NCBI GenBank assembly: GCA_964017145.1
Contig: OZ024852.1
Coordinates: forward strand, 3,039,945 to 3,103,944
Direction of reading: 5' to 3'
Source: Agrocybe praecox
Taxonomy: Eukaryota > Basidiomycota > Agaricomycetes > Agaricales > Agrocybaceae
DNA length: 64,000 nt
The translations under genes and the position numbers were made by a program. Position 1 is the stretch's first letter; every line of letters starts with the position of its first letter. Shown one piece after another: positions 29,668-42,400 of this stretch. A model generated the notes under the pieces. It saw only the letters and a program-made list of their open reading frames with translations. It made no database searches and was not told where the DNA came from.

Positions 29668-32170
29668 ATGTGGACGGCTGTGTTCTCTCTGGCTCCGGTC
29701 GTTCTATCTACCTTCTATGCCTTTCTTCCCGTTCCAACTGTGCAGCTTGATCGGGCGGTACTTATTGGGAAAGGGGACGGAGCGGTTGACAGATACTTAG
29801 GCATCCCTTATGCAAAAGCACCGTGGGTTTTGCTTTCTTATGCTTGTGAATGGTTTACGTGATGTATTTTGACAACCAGACGGTTTCGACTTCCTATTCC
29901 TATCGAAGCGTACAGTGGCATTGTAAATGGGAGAAAATTCGGGCCTTCCTGTGTCCAGCAAAAAATGTCACCCACTTCGAAGGAGCTACCTTTGCCACCC
30001 CCCTTGCCAAATCAGTCGGAAGATTGTAAGAGGAATCCTATGGACGCCGCCCACATATACTCATTTATTTTCTCCAGGTTTATCGCTAAACGTCATAGTT
30101 CCGAAAGGAACTAAACCCGACGATAAATTGCCAGTTGCTTTCGTGTGGTCTCTCTTTTCTTTTGGCTGGATCTTCAACTGAAATTTCAGGAACAGATAAT
30201 TCACGGCGGTAGTTATTCTCGATGTTGGGCATTTTAATTGTGTCTCATCTGTATTCCTTGCAGGAGGATTTCAGATCGGGTCTTCGGCGGAGTACGCACG
30301 ACTGCTTAAATACGCCAGTTGTCATTTATCATCTTTCAAAATAGGGAAGGATACGCCATCAAGCGTGTGAAACGATCCATCGAGTTGGGGATACCGATAA
30401 TAGTGGTATCAATAAATTATAGGTGAGCGGTCAGAAGATTGTACCGCTCTCGGAGAATTTAATACACATTCTTCTAGGCTCTCTGGTGAGTTTGTCGACT
30501 CGGGAAGTATTTTCTATATACTTGTCTAAATTATCGCTGCAGCATACGGATTCTTGGCAGGAAAAGAGGTTCAGGACGAAGGGTCTACAAACGTCGGCCT
30601 ACATGATCGTACGTTGATGGAGTCCCATCATTTAACGTCTTGACATCACTAATATTACTAACATTCTTTTTGTAGAACGTGTTGCTCTTAGATGGGCCCA
30701 GAAGCATATTCAAGCATTCGGGGGAGATCCAACGAGAGTGACGATGTAAGGTCAATCAAACTTAAATTAGTTCCGTTGATGAACCGAATCTAGAAATGGT
30801 GGTTCTGCAGGTGCAGTGTCGGTCGCATACCAGATGATTGCATTCGGTGGAAAAAATGAAAGTCTTTTCTCGGCTGCCTTTTCTCAGTCTGGTTCGATTA
30901 TCTATAGCTCCCCGGTTTCGAAAGGCCAAGTAAGTATTAATATCGATAAATACTAGGTCTGTGTACGCTCACGCGTGTGCACACACCAGGTTTACTATGA
31001 CCAACTGGTAAAGGACGCCGATTGTGAAAGCTCCCCTGATCCGCTAAACTGCCTGAGAAACCTTCCTATTGATCTGCTCATAGCTGCCGTCGATAAATCA
31101 CCAGATATATTCAGCTATCGGGTCGGTAATTTTTGTTTGAAATATATGCCTCCACCAACCTTTCTTTGCTCATGTAATCTTTTCTCTTTATTCAGGGCGG
31201 CGCTATTGTTTGGGCTCCTCATATTGACGGAACGTTTGTGGAAGATTCTCCATTTAGTCTCGTAAGGGAGGGCAAAGTTACAAAGGTACCAGTGGTAACT
31301 GGTACGACCTGATTTTTTCTTATTGGTCTTGGCGGTGGTTTAATATATTTTCACCCAGGAAACATGGACGATGAAGGCACATTCTTTGCCCTCCAGTATG
31401 GAAATATGACGTGCGTTGTATTGCCGATGCATACTAGGCATGCGGATAGACTCAATTCAACTATATTTCGACAGATCGGATAAGGATTACGAAGATTGGA
31501 TACGCACTTACTGGTTCCCAGACGCGACAGCATCAGAGCTTCAATCTCTTTGGAAGGCGTACCCTTCAATACCGTCTGAGGGATCGCCATTTGGTACTGG
31601 TAATGCCAACCAGGCTCATCCACAATTTAAACGTATTGCCGCCTTCACGGGCGACGTCATGTTTAACTCTGGAAGGAGGTACTTTATTACACATTTGGCG
31701 AAGTGGGGAGAACAAAGTATATGGTCCTATCGTGAGTTATCCTCTTCATTCAGTTTCCCCCCATTATATCTCAGTCGGCGACAGGAAGTACCAAGCTCAA
31801 GAAAACGCCTTTGGCAGGCTCTGTGAGTATTCTTCGCCTGCATTAATTAGCATCCTTAGATTCCGCCATATTCATCACTTTTTTGAAGTTCCATGGATCA
31901 GATTACGCTACGGGCATGCTCGAAGATCACTTTATCTACTTCGTAAATTATCATGACCCTAATCCAAGGCACTCTAATCTTGAAGTCAACACCAACACCC
32001 AAACACCGATCCAAGCTGAAATAGGACCAGTGTGGCCTCAATATACCTCAGAAAATGACATGATGTATACATTCAACGACGAGGGTTCCCCCTATTTGTC
32101 GAAAGATGATTTTAGGAAGGAGGCGATGGAGGTTTTGACAGAGATGGGTATTAACCGTCCTATGTTCTGA
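29668..32170 (+). CDS. secreted type-B carboxylesterase / lipase
   Basis: Sixteen exons (29668..29822, 29880..30025, 30078..30142, 30196..30208, 30264..30291, 30345..30422, 30478..30485, 30543..30608, 30676..30745, 30794..30929, 30990..31121, 31196..31301, 31359..31410, 31475..31731, 31775..31822, 31860..32170), 556 residues. A signal peptide (about residues 1-19) precedes YLGIPYAKAP, the oxyanion loop HGGGF, catalytic Ser214 in GGSAG, Glu340 in DDEGT and His465 in FHG, all in family order. Secreted fungal members hydrolyse lipids or esters. The nucleophile elbow is NGGSAG where many relatives have GESAG. One exon is 8 bases and another 13 bases. Every junction was set by GT-AG ends plus family motif continuity. 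Confidence 0.88.
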
Positions 32171-34111
32171 TTGTACATTCTCGTTTTCATGTCATCCATG
32201 AAACGTTGCTCGCGTCGCATATTGCGCACGTTTAACTTTATAAGTCTCAGGGATCTGCCATCGTGTCTATCGAATAGGATAGCCACCTCATATAACAGCC
32301 AAAACATTGTCTTCCTATAACACACCTTGAGACGTGTCCAGGTCACTACTGGAACGCATTGATAAGGTATAAGCTGGGTATACATTATACCCTTTTACTG
32401 TTCATGGGATATGTACAGCTTGGTCGTAGAGGTAGTGACACCAAATATAAATTTTTAAAGTATTTCAAATGTCTGGATTGGGACCGCGACCTGCCGTTGA
32501 ATTGCATGATGCATCGTTAATTATTTTGTTTGGCGAGTGGGTCTTTGGAAGAGAACCTGGTACGAAAGAGTCTTAGATCTGGGTTTGATACGTACTTCGG
32601 AAGCTTCTCTCTTCAAGCTCGAGCTGGGGTGACTCTTGAACTAGAGCACAAAGCGTATACCAGAAAGTAGCACAGCAATATAATATATTCAATCCTTCCC
32701 TCCCGAACATTTTATCAATTGCGTACGTCACTGCGCGTTATCATCTATAGAAATGAGACAGCTCTAAGATATTTGTGCGAGATCTCGCAAAATATAGGCC
32801 GTTTTTCATAAAGGGACGGAGAAAAAAGGATCTGTCTCAGCCCAAAGTAAAAGGCACCCACTGCTCTTATTACCCGGTCACGCGTTAAAACCGGTTATAT
32901 TTATTGCCGGTCATCATAATCTAATTTAAACGCGCAAGTACTACATATGCCGATTCTGTGCCAGTGCTGATGGATACGTACGCTAGGTGTTCGTGCGTCC
33001 AAAACTTATCGGATCAGTAAGCTTCTCTATGTATCACTTATTTACACAAATTGGTCATAAACATACATTTTTGGGGTACTTACTTACACCCGCGCTCTTT
33101 TGACGATGTAAAACAAATTGAAAGGACTTTTGTGTATTATTACCTCCGCTCATATCTTCGAGACTCCGCTGTACAAGGTCTCGTCTCCGCCAGCTCCGCT
33201 TGACCCATAAATGCATAACGGCCCAACAAGTAACTTTTAGGATAATTTATATTACAAGGCATGCGCCTCTCTTCGCTCCGGCACCAAAAATACAAATAAA
33301 ATTTGGAGAGCATATCGCGAGGAGGAATTTAATATCAGTAAAATAGTTCCAAATTTGGTGAGGAAAAATGGAGGAGAGAATGAAGATAGACAAAGAAATA
33401 TATGACGAGAAGGAAAAAAATACGTCATCGCAAAGAGAAAATCAGTGGAAAGAACAATAAGATTTACCAAAAGAAGCGTAAAAACAAACATGTACACACG
33501 AACTTGCGCGTTTGCTTAATAGTATAGTAATACAGAGTATTTTATACGGAATTTACAATTGAATACATGGTCATTTTGTATAATTTGGATGCTGTGTGTA
33601 TATATGCTCAAGAACACATTTATCTATTGGATGTATTTTTGTGTATTTGATTGGTATGTAAGTAAAACCTGAGTGTGATCCAAGCAAGATCCAAGTGTGA
33701 TCAATATTGCCAGCTGCACAGTGCAGCCTGCGCGAGTTGTGTACCACTGTGACACTCTGTGACAGATATCCGCCACGGGCCTGTTTGACGTTGCCCCCAT
33801 CATCATGATAAAGATATCGTCTATAACTTCACAATGACTTTGACTCGTTGCTGCCAGTGTTGACTGACTTCGACTCTCGAGTCCCACTCTCGGGTATGAT
33901 GCTATCGAGGTGACGCACACTCATGCAAATCACATCTGTCTGAGGTGTCGCAGACTTGCAGTTGACGTAGTACAGCTGGAAGATGGGTTGAGCAGTGTAC
34001 TCTGGTCCTCTCTCAAGGTGTACCTTAACCCATTACATTCCCGTCCCTTCGCTCTTAACCTCTCCCAGTCTTACTGTACGCCATACGGTATCCTCACACC
34101 GATCATCATCC
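32171..34111. other. 1.9-kb intergenic region, nothing recognised
   Basis: AT-rich. A Leu/Phe-rich frame on minus (33252..33497) looks like a composition artefact. The right end holds the F-box gene promoter. Confidence 0.5.
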
Positions 34112-35674
34112 ATGATAACATATCCGGATGTCCTTTGGAAGATATTCGACTACATTCCATCCGGAAACACGCAGATTCTGACAACACTGCGCCATGCATC
34201 TCAAGTGTGTGGATCGTGGAGGATGCTTATCCTATCCTCTTCTTCGATATGGGGAAAGTCAATTGATCTCGAAGGGTTGAATCAGAAAAACAAATATTGG
34301 AGAACAGAGGTCATCAGGAGAACAGGGGATTCTCTGCTACACATCAAGAACAATACCTATTACTCAGCAAAAATGCAACAATTTATGATATCTCTCATCA
34401 ACGAGAATATGCATAGAACTCGGTCCCTCGACGTCGTTATATCAAATCGTTTCCTACACAACTCGAACCCGCGAAGCCAGCTATTTCAATCTCCAGCACC
34501 TTACCTGGAATATTTCTCGATACAAGGCGTGAACTTGTTTGGAAATGATTACGACGACGAAGACGAGGAGTATGAGGACACAACATCGGTTCAACAAAGC
34601 GAGGGATATTATACAGCCAGCTTTGGATATCGCGCTCCGCTTCTGCGCCAATTTCTCTCAATCGAGTTTATCATCCCTACCCGAGCCCCTTGGTTCTCAC
34701 GCTTGCGATATCTTGAATTCTCGTGGAATTCTACGGCTTCCGAGCTACTCGATATTCTTTCATCGACACCCTACCTTGAATCATTGCGAATTCACTTTCC
34801 CCTCGTAGCGATTGCCGTCAATGTTGCTGAATATTCGACCTCGGCAGTATCGCTTCCCAAATTAACGCAGATAGAACTTTCAGCGACGTCCGACTGGAAG
34901 CTAGGAATACAAGTGTTGAAACAACTGCGCCCCGTTCCTAGTTACTCGTTGGGGTTTCGCGTCTTTGACGCTGAAGCAGCATTCCTGGAGCAGGATATCG
35001 ACGTGCTAAAAGGGGTCTTGGGAAACTTTCTGGCACAAGCCAAGGAAGATACAAATGAGAAGGGCATCACTCTCCGCATTGACGAGTTCGACATATGGAT
35101 TTCCACCAACAATCTCCACTTCCAAATTGCCAGCAGACATCCGACTGCCCCCTTAATCGCTTTGGTTGAAGCGCTGTCGGGATCTCCAATATGTTTTCGA
35201 CACGTCAAAGACCTCAACTTTGTGATCAGCTCGGTTACCATTTTGCCCGCAGATCAGGTTATTCCAGGCTTTCTTTCGTCTCTGGCATCCGTCAACTACT
35301 TGTCAACCGATTTCTCAACACTTGATTATATTCGCACCTGTCCACCTTATCATCCGGGTCTAAGTATCCTTGCATCACTCGAGGAGATAAACTTTGTTGA
35401 TATGTACGACTTCGACATTGAAGAATTCGAAAAATTCCTGGACCACCGTGCGCGTTATTCAAGACCCATCAAATCTATCAGAATCAGTTATGACTTCGGG
35501 GGTAACCTTTCATCCTTGGAGCGATTTACTAGGCTTCTTATCTGGTGGTATCGAGGAGATAGAGTGGAGTATATATGTGGAAGCGGTAAGCCAGAGTCTC
35601 TTGATTTTAGGCCGAAGGAAATGAACTCGGACGACGGCAAGTGGAACATTACTCTGACAGCAAATATATGTTAA
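34112..35674 (+). CDS. F-box domain protein
   Basis: Single exon, 520 residues from the ATG at 34112; the frame is open about 40 codons further upstream but without another ATG. The F-box starts at once: MITYPDVLWKIFDYIPS, then LRHASQVCGSWRMLI and SSIWGKSIDL, the fold that docks on Skp1. The rest is a Leu-rich repeat-like region common in agaric F-box proteins (YLEYFSIQGV, LRYLEFSWNS, YLESLRIHFPL). It probably selects targets for an SCF ubiquitin ligase. The target is unknown. Intronless, unlike its neighbours. Confidence 0.82.
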   Translation: MITYPDVLWKIFDYIPSGNTQILTTLRHASQVCGSWRMLILSSSSIWGKSIDLEGLNQKNKYWRTEVIRRTGDSLLHIKNNTYYSAKMQQFMISLINENMHRTRSLDVVISNRFLHNSNPRSQLFQSPAPYLEYFSIQGVNLFGNDYDDEDEEYEDTTSVQQSEGYYTASFGYRAPLLRQFLSIEFIIPTRAPWFSRLRYLEFSWNSTASELLDILSSTPYLESLRIHFPLVAIAVNVAEYSTSAVSLPKLTQIELSATSDWKLGIQVLKQLRPVPSYSLGFRVFDAEAAFLEQDIDVLKGVLGNFLAQAKEDTNEKGITLRIDEFDIWISTNNLHFQIASRHPTAPLIALVEALSGSPICFRHVKDLNFVISSVTILPADQVIPGFLSSLASVNYLSTDFSTLDYIRTCPPYHPGLSILASLEEINFVDMYDFDIEEFEKFLDHRARYSRPIKSIRISYDFGGNLSSLERFTRLLIWWYRGDRVEYICGSGKPESLDFRPKEMNSDDGKWNITLTANIC

Positions 35675-36777
35675 ATTCTGACCCTAATGTTAGATATCAT
35701 CGAAGAAATATCTTAGAATTCATTCAGCCGATTTTGGAAGTGACATCGGTACACTAGAAAATTGTGCAAGGCTGATATTCTGTATTGCGTCTCTGTTTAC
35801 TGTGGATCGCTCAGGACATTGCACAATTACATTGGACATACAGTACTTATTCTCGCAGTATTAGTACTCTATATTTAATTGTGCATTTTAGGACGTCGGC
35901 CTGAAGCTTACCTCTTCAAGACCAACCCCGCGAGACTCCTGAACCAGCGCAAAAGGGGAGCACTAAAATGAGTCAGAGCAATCAGTAAACCCTGATTGCT
36001 TGTTTTTGCCAAAGAGGATGCACGGGCAACAGGTGGCCAAGAGTCAAGACGACAATAGGCAGTCTCATGGGCGCTGAAAAACAGATAGTTTAAAATGATT
36101 GCCTTTCGACTTTGGCACAGGTACCATGCATACAGATTCTAAACGAAGGATTAGCCAAGGCCATGACGGTAACCGTAAATTTGATACGAGACGCAGCGAG
36201 AGTGCTCGAGGATGAGACTCTAGGGAGCTCTGGGATCGACACGTTCAAGTCATCTCAACACAAGGAAAGTGTTTACATTCAAACTTGAATACCTAGTATG
36301 TCCCCATAGCACTTACAACAGGTATGAAGTTAAAGGCAGTCGTTTGAGCTGAAGACCGGCGAATATCGGCAACTACAAGCATCCACTAACACCATACTTA
36401 CGTAAGGCATACGCCGTGCGGCATGAGGCAGAAGAACTGGCCGCTATAGTAGGACATGAGGCTAGGGCCTTGAGGAATTGGAAGATTAAACGCTCGTGAT
36501 CCACGTTCACGAAGGGAAGTCTATGCACGTTTTATAGATAAAAGTCTATGAATAGTTGTTTCGTTTCTCTCTATGAGGTTATGAAACAACTTGGTGAACC
36601 TTGCACTGTAGACACATGACTAGCAGAATGCACGATGGCAATGAGCTTTCCTTTGAGTTCGCGTTCTGATGGTGCCCTTGAGGATCATTCCACGTGTTGT
36701 CCTTGCATATAAGCCTACTCTTCTCCTGTGATTTCTCAAACCATTGCTGTTACTGTCTCCAACCCTCTTCCACCACA
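35675..36777. promoter_or_regulatory. intergenic region with hairpin, E-box and TATA box
   Basis: GCAATCAG and CTGATTGC (near 35979-36000) form a perfect 8-bp stem with a 6-base loop. CACGTG at 36691-36696 and TATAAG at 36708-36713 lie 70-90 bases before the next ATG (36778). No gene seen in the rest. Confidence 0.5.
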
Positions 36778-37392
36778 ATGACTGAACTTGCAATCGTTGA
36801 TTCCGTACCTCCTCGATACCACGACTACATTGCATCGCAGGAACGAGTTTCTGTATGGGTTCAGAGTACACACCCACCATCTTCTGGGAGCTCTTTTAGA
36901 AGGGCGGCGTCTCGCAAGTCAACGTCTGACCTCAGACGGTCAAAAAGCACGAAATTCATCCTCGAACGATCAATTTCCAAGTTACCTTCTCCGCCACCTA
37001 CCCCCTATCTACACGGGCCAAAAGAGCTAAAGCTCGCTCTTAAAGAATCGAAATCCAACCTCAATGGCACTAAATTTAGACGGCGGACCCTCGATTCTGA
37101 TTTTCCTTTGCGAAAGTCCCGGCGCCACGACGTAGATGACGAGACTTCAGCGCAAGAACCAATTTCTCCAGCTGTCGCACTCGTATCTTCCTCGCTCCTT
37201 GTCTGCGCACTCCTGCCTTCGCTATTAACTGTGTCGGCATTTGTGGTTCTGCTTACGTTTGCTAGTATGGATAGAAAACAAAACGACGTACGCGCTAATA
37301 CTACTTTCACACAGAACCCTGAGACTAATTTTATAGTATCCAATTACCAGTTCCTCAAGGCAGAGAAGAAGACAAGGAGACAGAGTTTATGA
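36778..37392 (+). CDS. small protein with one predicted membrane helix
   Basis: Single exon, 204 residues. The start at the ATG at 36778 fits the TATA box 70 bases upstream and a CT-rich leader. The N-terminal 130 residues are hydrophilic, Ser/Arg/Lys-rich (SRKSTSDLRRSKS) with a Pro-rich patch (PSPPPTPY). One hydrophobic stretch at about residues 133-160 (VALVSSSLLVCALLPSLLTV) looks like a membrane helix, followed by a 40-residue basic tail. Family not recognised. It could be a tail-anchored-like or single-pass regulatory protein. Confidence 0.65.
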   Translation: MTELAIVDSVPPRYHDYIASQERVSVWVQSTHPPSSGSSFRRAASRKSTSDLRRSKSTKFILERSISKLPSPPPTPYLHGPKELKLALKESKSNLNGTKFRRRTLDSDFPLRKSRRHDVDDETSAQEPISPAVALVSSSLLVCALLPSLLTVSAFVVLLTFASMDRKQNDVRANTTFTQNPETNFIVSNYQFLKAEKKTRRQSL

Positions 37393-39407
37393 TTGACAGG
37401 ACGTAAATAATTTTTATTCTTGCTTCGCGAGTGCCGGGATATCTGCAGGCAGTCTGTCGCTGTATATACTTCTATCTGCGATATGTAAAATGTTCTACAA
37501 ATGGATCGACTTGAAATTGTTGTGATTAGCGACTATCGGAATCCTGAGTAAGATTATATACGGGTCTCTTCATCGTGGAATTTACCGCGTGTTCCCAAGT
37601 AGCTGATGATAGCTTAAGATAAATTAATTCACGAACACTCAGCGACGCATAGCGTGCGTTTTAGGGTTAAGCGTTAGATTCACCACTGGCTGGAATACGT
37701 ATTTGTTGTCAAAGTAGCCATTGATAAATATGTTTTATATTTTCAACGGCTAATTCTCTCCAAAATAGGTACTAGGCTTGCTATATATGGTCATCTCGGG
37801 GTTCCCAAAATTGGTAAAGCCGAAGATTATATGTCCAGGAAACAGGCATTTGAAATATGTAACATATTTCTGAAACACTATTTTTACGAAAAATAGCCAT
37901 TATTCTCGCCAGCTGTGATAGACGTTATTGATTTAATTGCTTTGCCTGGTAGTCGTAAGTCAACGAGTCATGAAAAAAAAATCAACCCAGCCCTGATGTT
38001 AAAAATGTATAGTGAGAAACTGTAAAAAAGATTGGTTTCTTTCATCTAGCTGTTCCTGCTTTAATCGAGAAGTCAACTAACCCGCCCCTATTACCGCCTC
38101 GTAGATTTTCTCAACGAAAAGCCAAGGATGTCTGAATACGCGCCCAAAAATAAATATCATGAAGTCTAGACTCCATCGGTACTCCATGCTAAAATCGACC
38201 ATCATCACGGCCTACAAGTCCGATGCGATGCGATTGGCTAGGTCGGCTTGGCCCGTCCAATTATAGAGTACACACCTCTTTCACATGTTTTTTTTATGGA
38301 CGTGAGACGTGAGATGGAGCAGCTAGTTTGAGAGGGTGTTTTAGGCATGTGCTTTTTTCGTTACGTTAGATTGGGGAATTTGTTCTTCGTTGTTGCTCTA
38401 TCATCGGTCTCTATGCATACGAGAGGGGCTATTAACGTAAAGAATTCCCTATTGGCATCTCAAATCATTTGGCGTGCTGCATGCATAATAGTGTTTATAT
38501 ATTGAATATTCAAGCCTAAGAGTAAGCAGGCACTTGGAGTTTGACAAAGAGAAATGAAGGTAAAGTTCACATGTATGCGGTCAAAAAGAGGCTTTGTATC
38601 ATACGAGCAGAGTACTTACCTCGAGTCATAGTGTTACGTTGTCGAATCCCCGACTGAGTCTCAAAGTCCGTTGCCGAATAGGACCCCGGAGCTCATCAAA
38701 ATCCATAAGGAGGCAGTTAGATAAAATTGAAAAAGGTGTCTAGAATGCCCTACTTACGACTAGTGACTCGTGAGCTAAAAGCCTAAATCAAAACTACTTG
38801 ACAAAGGTGGGTAACAAATGAGTTAAGAGGAAATAGTTGAGGTGGAAAATGTACACCGCAGGAGGTTCGAACCCCAGGTTTGTATTTTCTATGCCCGGGT
38901 TAAAATATGTATAAAAATGTGTTTAGTGGACAGGTTTGGTCCGATCTTTGGGTGAGAAACCACCCCAAATCAGTTTGAAATCGCATTAAAATTACCACTT
39001 ATTTTGGGATCGGGGATTTTAACGAGCTTTTCGGGGTCCTTGAAGAATGGAGTGCGATCAATTTAATCACAAAATCACATTTACTTTACCTCGCCATCAA
39101 TTAGTACTATATCGCAGGGTCTGGTTCTTACCACGACTCAGTACTGAGAAACTTGAAACCCTTTGCGTCAATATTGGACCTGCTTAGATTCGTATTCATA
39201 ATTTTCTCGTTCTTTCTTCGGGCCACCTCGATAAGGACTGACACTTTTCGATTACACGAGAACGGCGACGAACACGACAGATAGTTTGCAAGGCTCGGCC
39301 GTGTTGCATTCATAGCGATCCTTCCTTTCTTCTACGACGAGGACAGGTTTTATTTACCTACAAAAGAACGAGGGCAGGACGGCAGGCATAACCACAGTTC
39401 TGAACCG
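37393..39407. other. 2.0-kb intergenic region, nothing recognised
   Basis: AT-rich, with no coding frame above background and no clear repeat. The last few hundred bases are the promoter and leader of the OPI1-like gene. Confidence 0.5.
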
Positions 39408-42400
39408 ATGACAGCAACACAGGCTTCAGTGTCGGCCTCTTCTCCACCACTACCACCATCGGCATCATCATCATCATCGCCTCCGATGCACCATCCAGCC
39501 CCGTCGTCCTCGTCGTCTAGCTCGGGGAACGGGACCCATGCGCAGGTCGACGACAACCACCACCACGACTCGCTAGCAGACCAAGAAGAAAGCGTACGGA
39601 TCGCAGTGAGGGCCTTGGGGGATATGCGAAGTGGTGCCGGGGGTGGGAACACGACAACGATCCAACGCCGTTCGTCGTCGTCCAGATACGCGTATGATGA
39701 CGACTACGACAGGCAAAACTACAGCTATGACCGTGATGATCCCGCCTCTTCGAGATCGCCTGGGTCAAGAAGCTCATATGCGACTGCGCCATCGCACGTT
39801 TCGCGAACGACTTCTGCTTCGACGGCCCCTGGGGTATCGGGATCAGCAGAAGCAGCGACGACCTTTCCTTCTCCTGCTTCAAACACGAATGGTCCGGCAG
39901 CAGCGCCAGCACCGGCAACAAGTGGTGGAGGAGGCGGGCTAGTATCCCGCATGTCTCATTTTCCCCTCGTCGGATCTGCGCTGAGGGTGTACGAGCAGGG
40001 AAAGGCCAGTTCGAGAGTCGTCAAGGTGTGTCTGCGTTCTTCCTTTTCTCTCTCTCTTTCATTCTATGTCCTTTTATTTCGCAATTTCTCGTATTCTGAC
40101 CTTGATGAATCCAACGCTGACTGAATAACATTTTTCTTCTTCATATGCTATTTTACTGGATTTTTACCTACACCCTGTCCCGAACTCTCCGGACGACGAA
40201 CAACCTATCGCCACCACCGCCGCCAACATTCTGCGTACCTGCTCCGTCTATCTAAACCACAAATTAACCCTGTCTCATCCTATAATCACTAACATGTGAT
40301 TACCGACCCAACCCCAAACAATCATGGATTTCACCTGCTTCTTGCTATGCCTACTTCCATTTTGTCCATGCCTGCTTTGCGTTGTTTTGGATCTGGCTCC
40401 CTTTTCGTTGGGGAATATGTACTCCGTGCATGGTGTTGGTTCCTCTGTTTTTCGTTCGTTTTGGGTGGCGGGAATTTGTTGATGAATGGTCTTATCTAAT
40501 CTTATCGGACGGGGCGGAATGCGGGGTGATCTATATTTGGAATGGATATCTTATCGCTGGTGTTGTTGGTTTATGGCGTCCGGGTTTGGATCTGATATTC
40601 CTTGGGCTGCATGATTTGAACTTGAATTCACTTGCTTACCTTTCTTTCTCTCTTGGATGGCTCGCATCAATAATTGTGCTTACTGAACACAACAATGCGA
40701 CAAATAGTACGGCGCAGAGATGGTAGAATCGAGCGTTAAATCCATATCGAGGCCTGTCATTGATAGGTTACCGGTTAATGTGGATAGGTTGGATGAGTTT
40801 GCCTGTAGGCAGTTGGATAGGGTGAGTGTCTTTTTTCTGTCTTTTTCTCGTTTTCGCCCTTTCTCGTTCGTTCGTTTTTGCACTGAATGGGTTCCTTTTC
40901 TTTGCTTTTCGTTTTCTATAATGGCCTCCTTTTCCGCCGTTGTTATCTCGTTCATATGGTATTTCGGTTTGTGTTAGTGTTCTTTGGGTTTGCAGTTGGT
41001 TGTTGCTATGTTTTGGCGCGTTTTTGAGTCGATGAGTGAGGGGTACGTGGATGAGGTGATGAGGTTGGGTGTTCGAGTCGCAGTGGCCGAGGTTTCAATT
41101 GGAGTCGTGGTTGTTTGGTTTCGAGTGTTGGGCTTCGTGCCGGACGAGTCCTCATGGGAACTTTGACGTTGTTCCGGGTATCTTTTCGCTCCCCCACGAC
41201 CTGATTTGGAGTGGTGCATGCCTTTTTCGTTTATTTGGTTTTCATTCGATTTTTTTTCATTTTTCTCTATTTTTTCCCCTTCGTATTAAATGATCCGCCA
41301 CCTTGATCATGTACTAACAGAATATTCATTTTTTATTGTATCTTAACAGCTCGACCGATATCGCAGGCCTTCCACTAACGATACACCACCTTCAACTATC
41401 ATTGCCACCACCCCAACATCTCATACAACTTCTACAACCGCATCCACGAGCAACGTCCGCTCGTCCTCTATCTCGTCGTCGTTGCATAACATTAAGCAGG
41501 AAGAAGAAGAAGGAAGCGATCGTGAGATGGCCATTGACGACCGCCATCGTGCGCGTTCTGTTGGCGGTCATACTTTTGACCAGGGTCGCGTTCATGAATA
41601 TCCTCAGAGTCAAAGTCGGGGTGCGAGTAGTGGGAAAGAAGGATACGATCAGGTGAAAGCCGAAGAGGAGGAGGAAGAGGAAGAGGAAGAAGAAGACGTG
41701 GATATGGACGCGGAGATTGAGGGATCTCCAATTATTACGAGGAGAGAGTGGGTTGTTCGGGATGGACATCACAGCGATATCGTTAGTAGAGGTGGACCAG
41801 GATCGGCGCCTGGCCCAGGACTAGGTAGTGCGAGAGGGAGAGGAAGTAGGGTGCCTAGTTGGCTAGAAGGTTTGTTTATTTGTTATTGATAACGTACTTT
41901 ATTGCTAAAACCGGTCCTTCTTTGTAGCTACGAGCCCATTCGTCGCCCCTCCACCTCCACCACCGGAAGATTATCAATCACGCTCAAGATCAGATGCCAG
42001 AGGAAACCGCGGCTCGCGGTCGTCCACGCCTACGCAAGCATCTAATAACGCGCATAACGGCAATTCGAATGAAGGTCAGGTCGCTCAGAGAAGCAGGTGG
42101 CAAGCCGTTCTGCTCGAAGCTGGTGGATTGAGCGCCGCGCTGAGCGAAGAAAGCATGAGACGATTAAAGTACTGTTTACAGTGGTTGCAGGTACGTATTT
42201 CCGATTGTGCCAGACCGCCTTTCATATATCTTACCTCTCCCATTCGATTTAGTACGCCACGGCCCACATCGACGCACAGATACTCATCTTGCGGGATTTC
42301 ACGGCATCCTTACAACCTCTCCCTGGTCATCCATCTTCTCACCCGCAACCTCGTCCCCCAATTTCGCCCGAACAACTACGCAAGCTCACCGCGGTACGCA

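Noticed and set aside
33252..33497. Hydrophobic minus frame rich in Leu and Phe
   Set aside because: Explained by AT-rich composition; no start context or homology seen.
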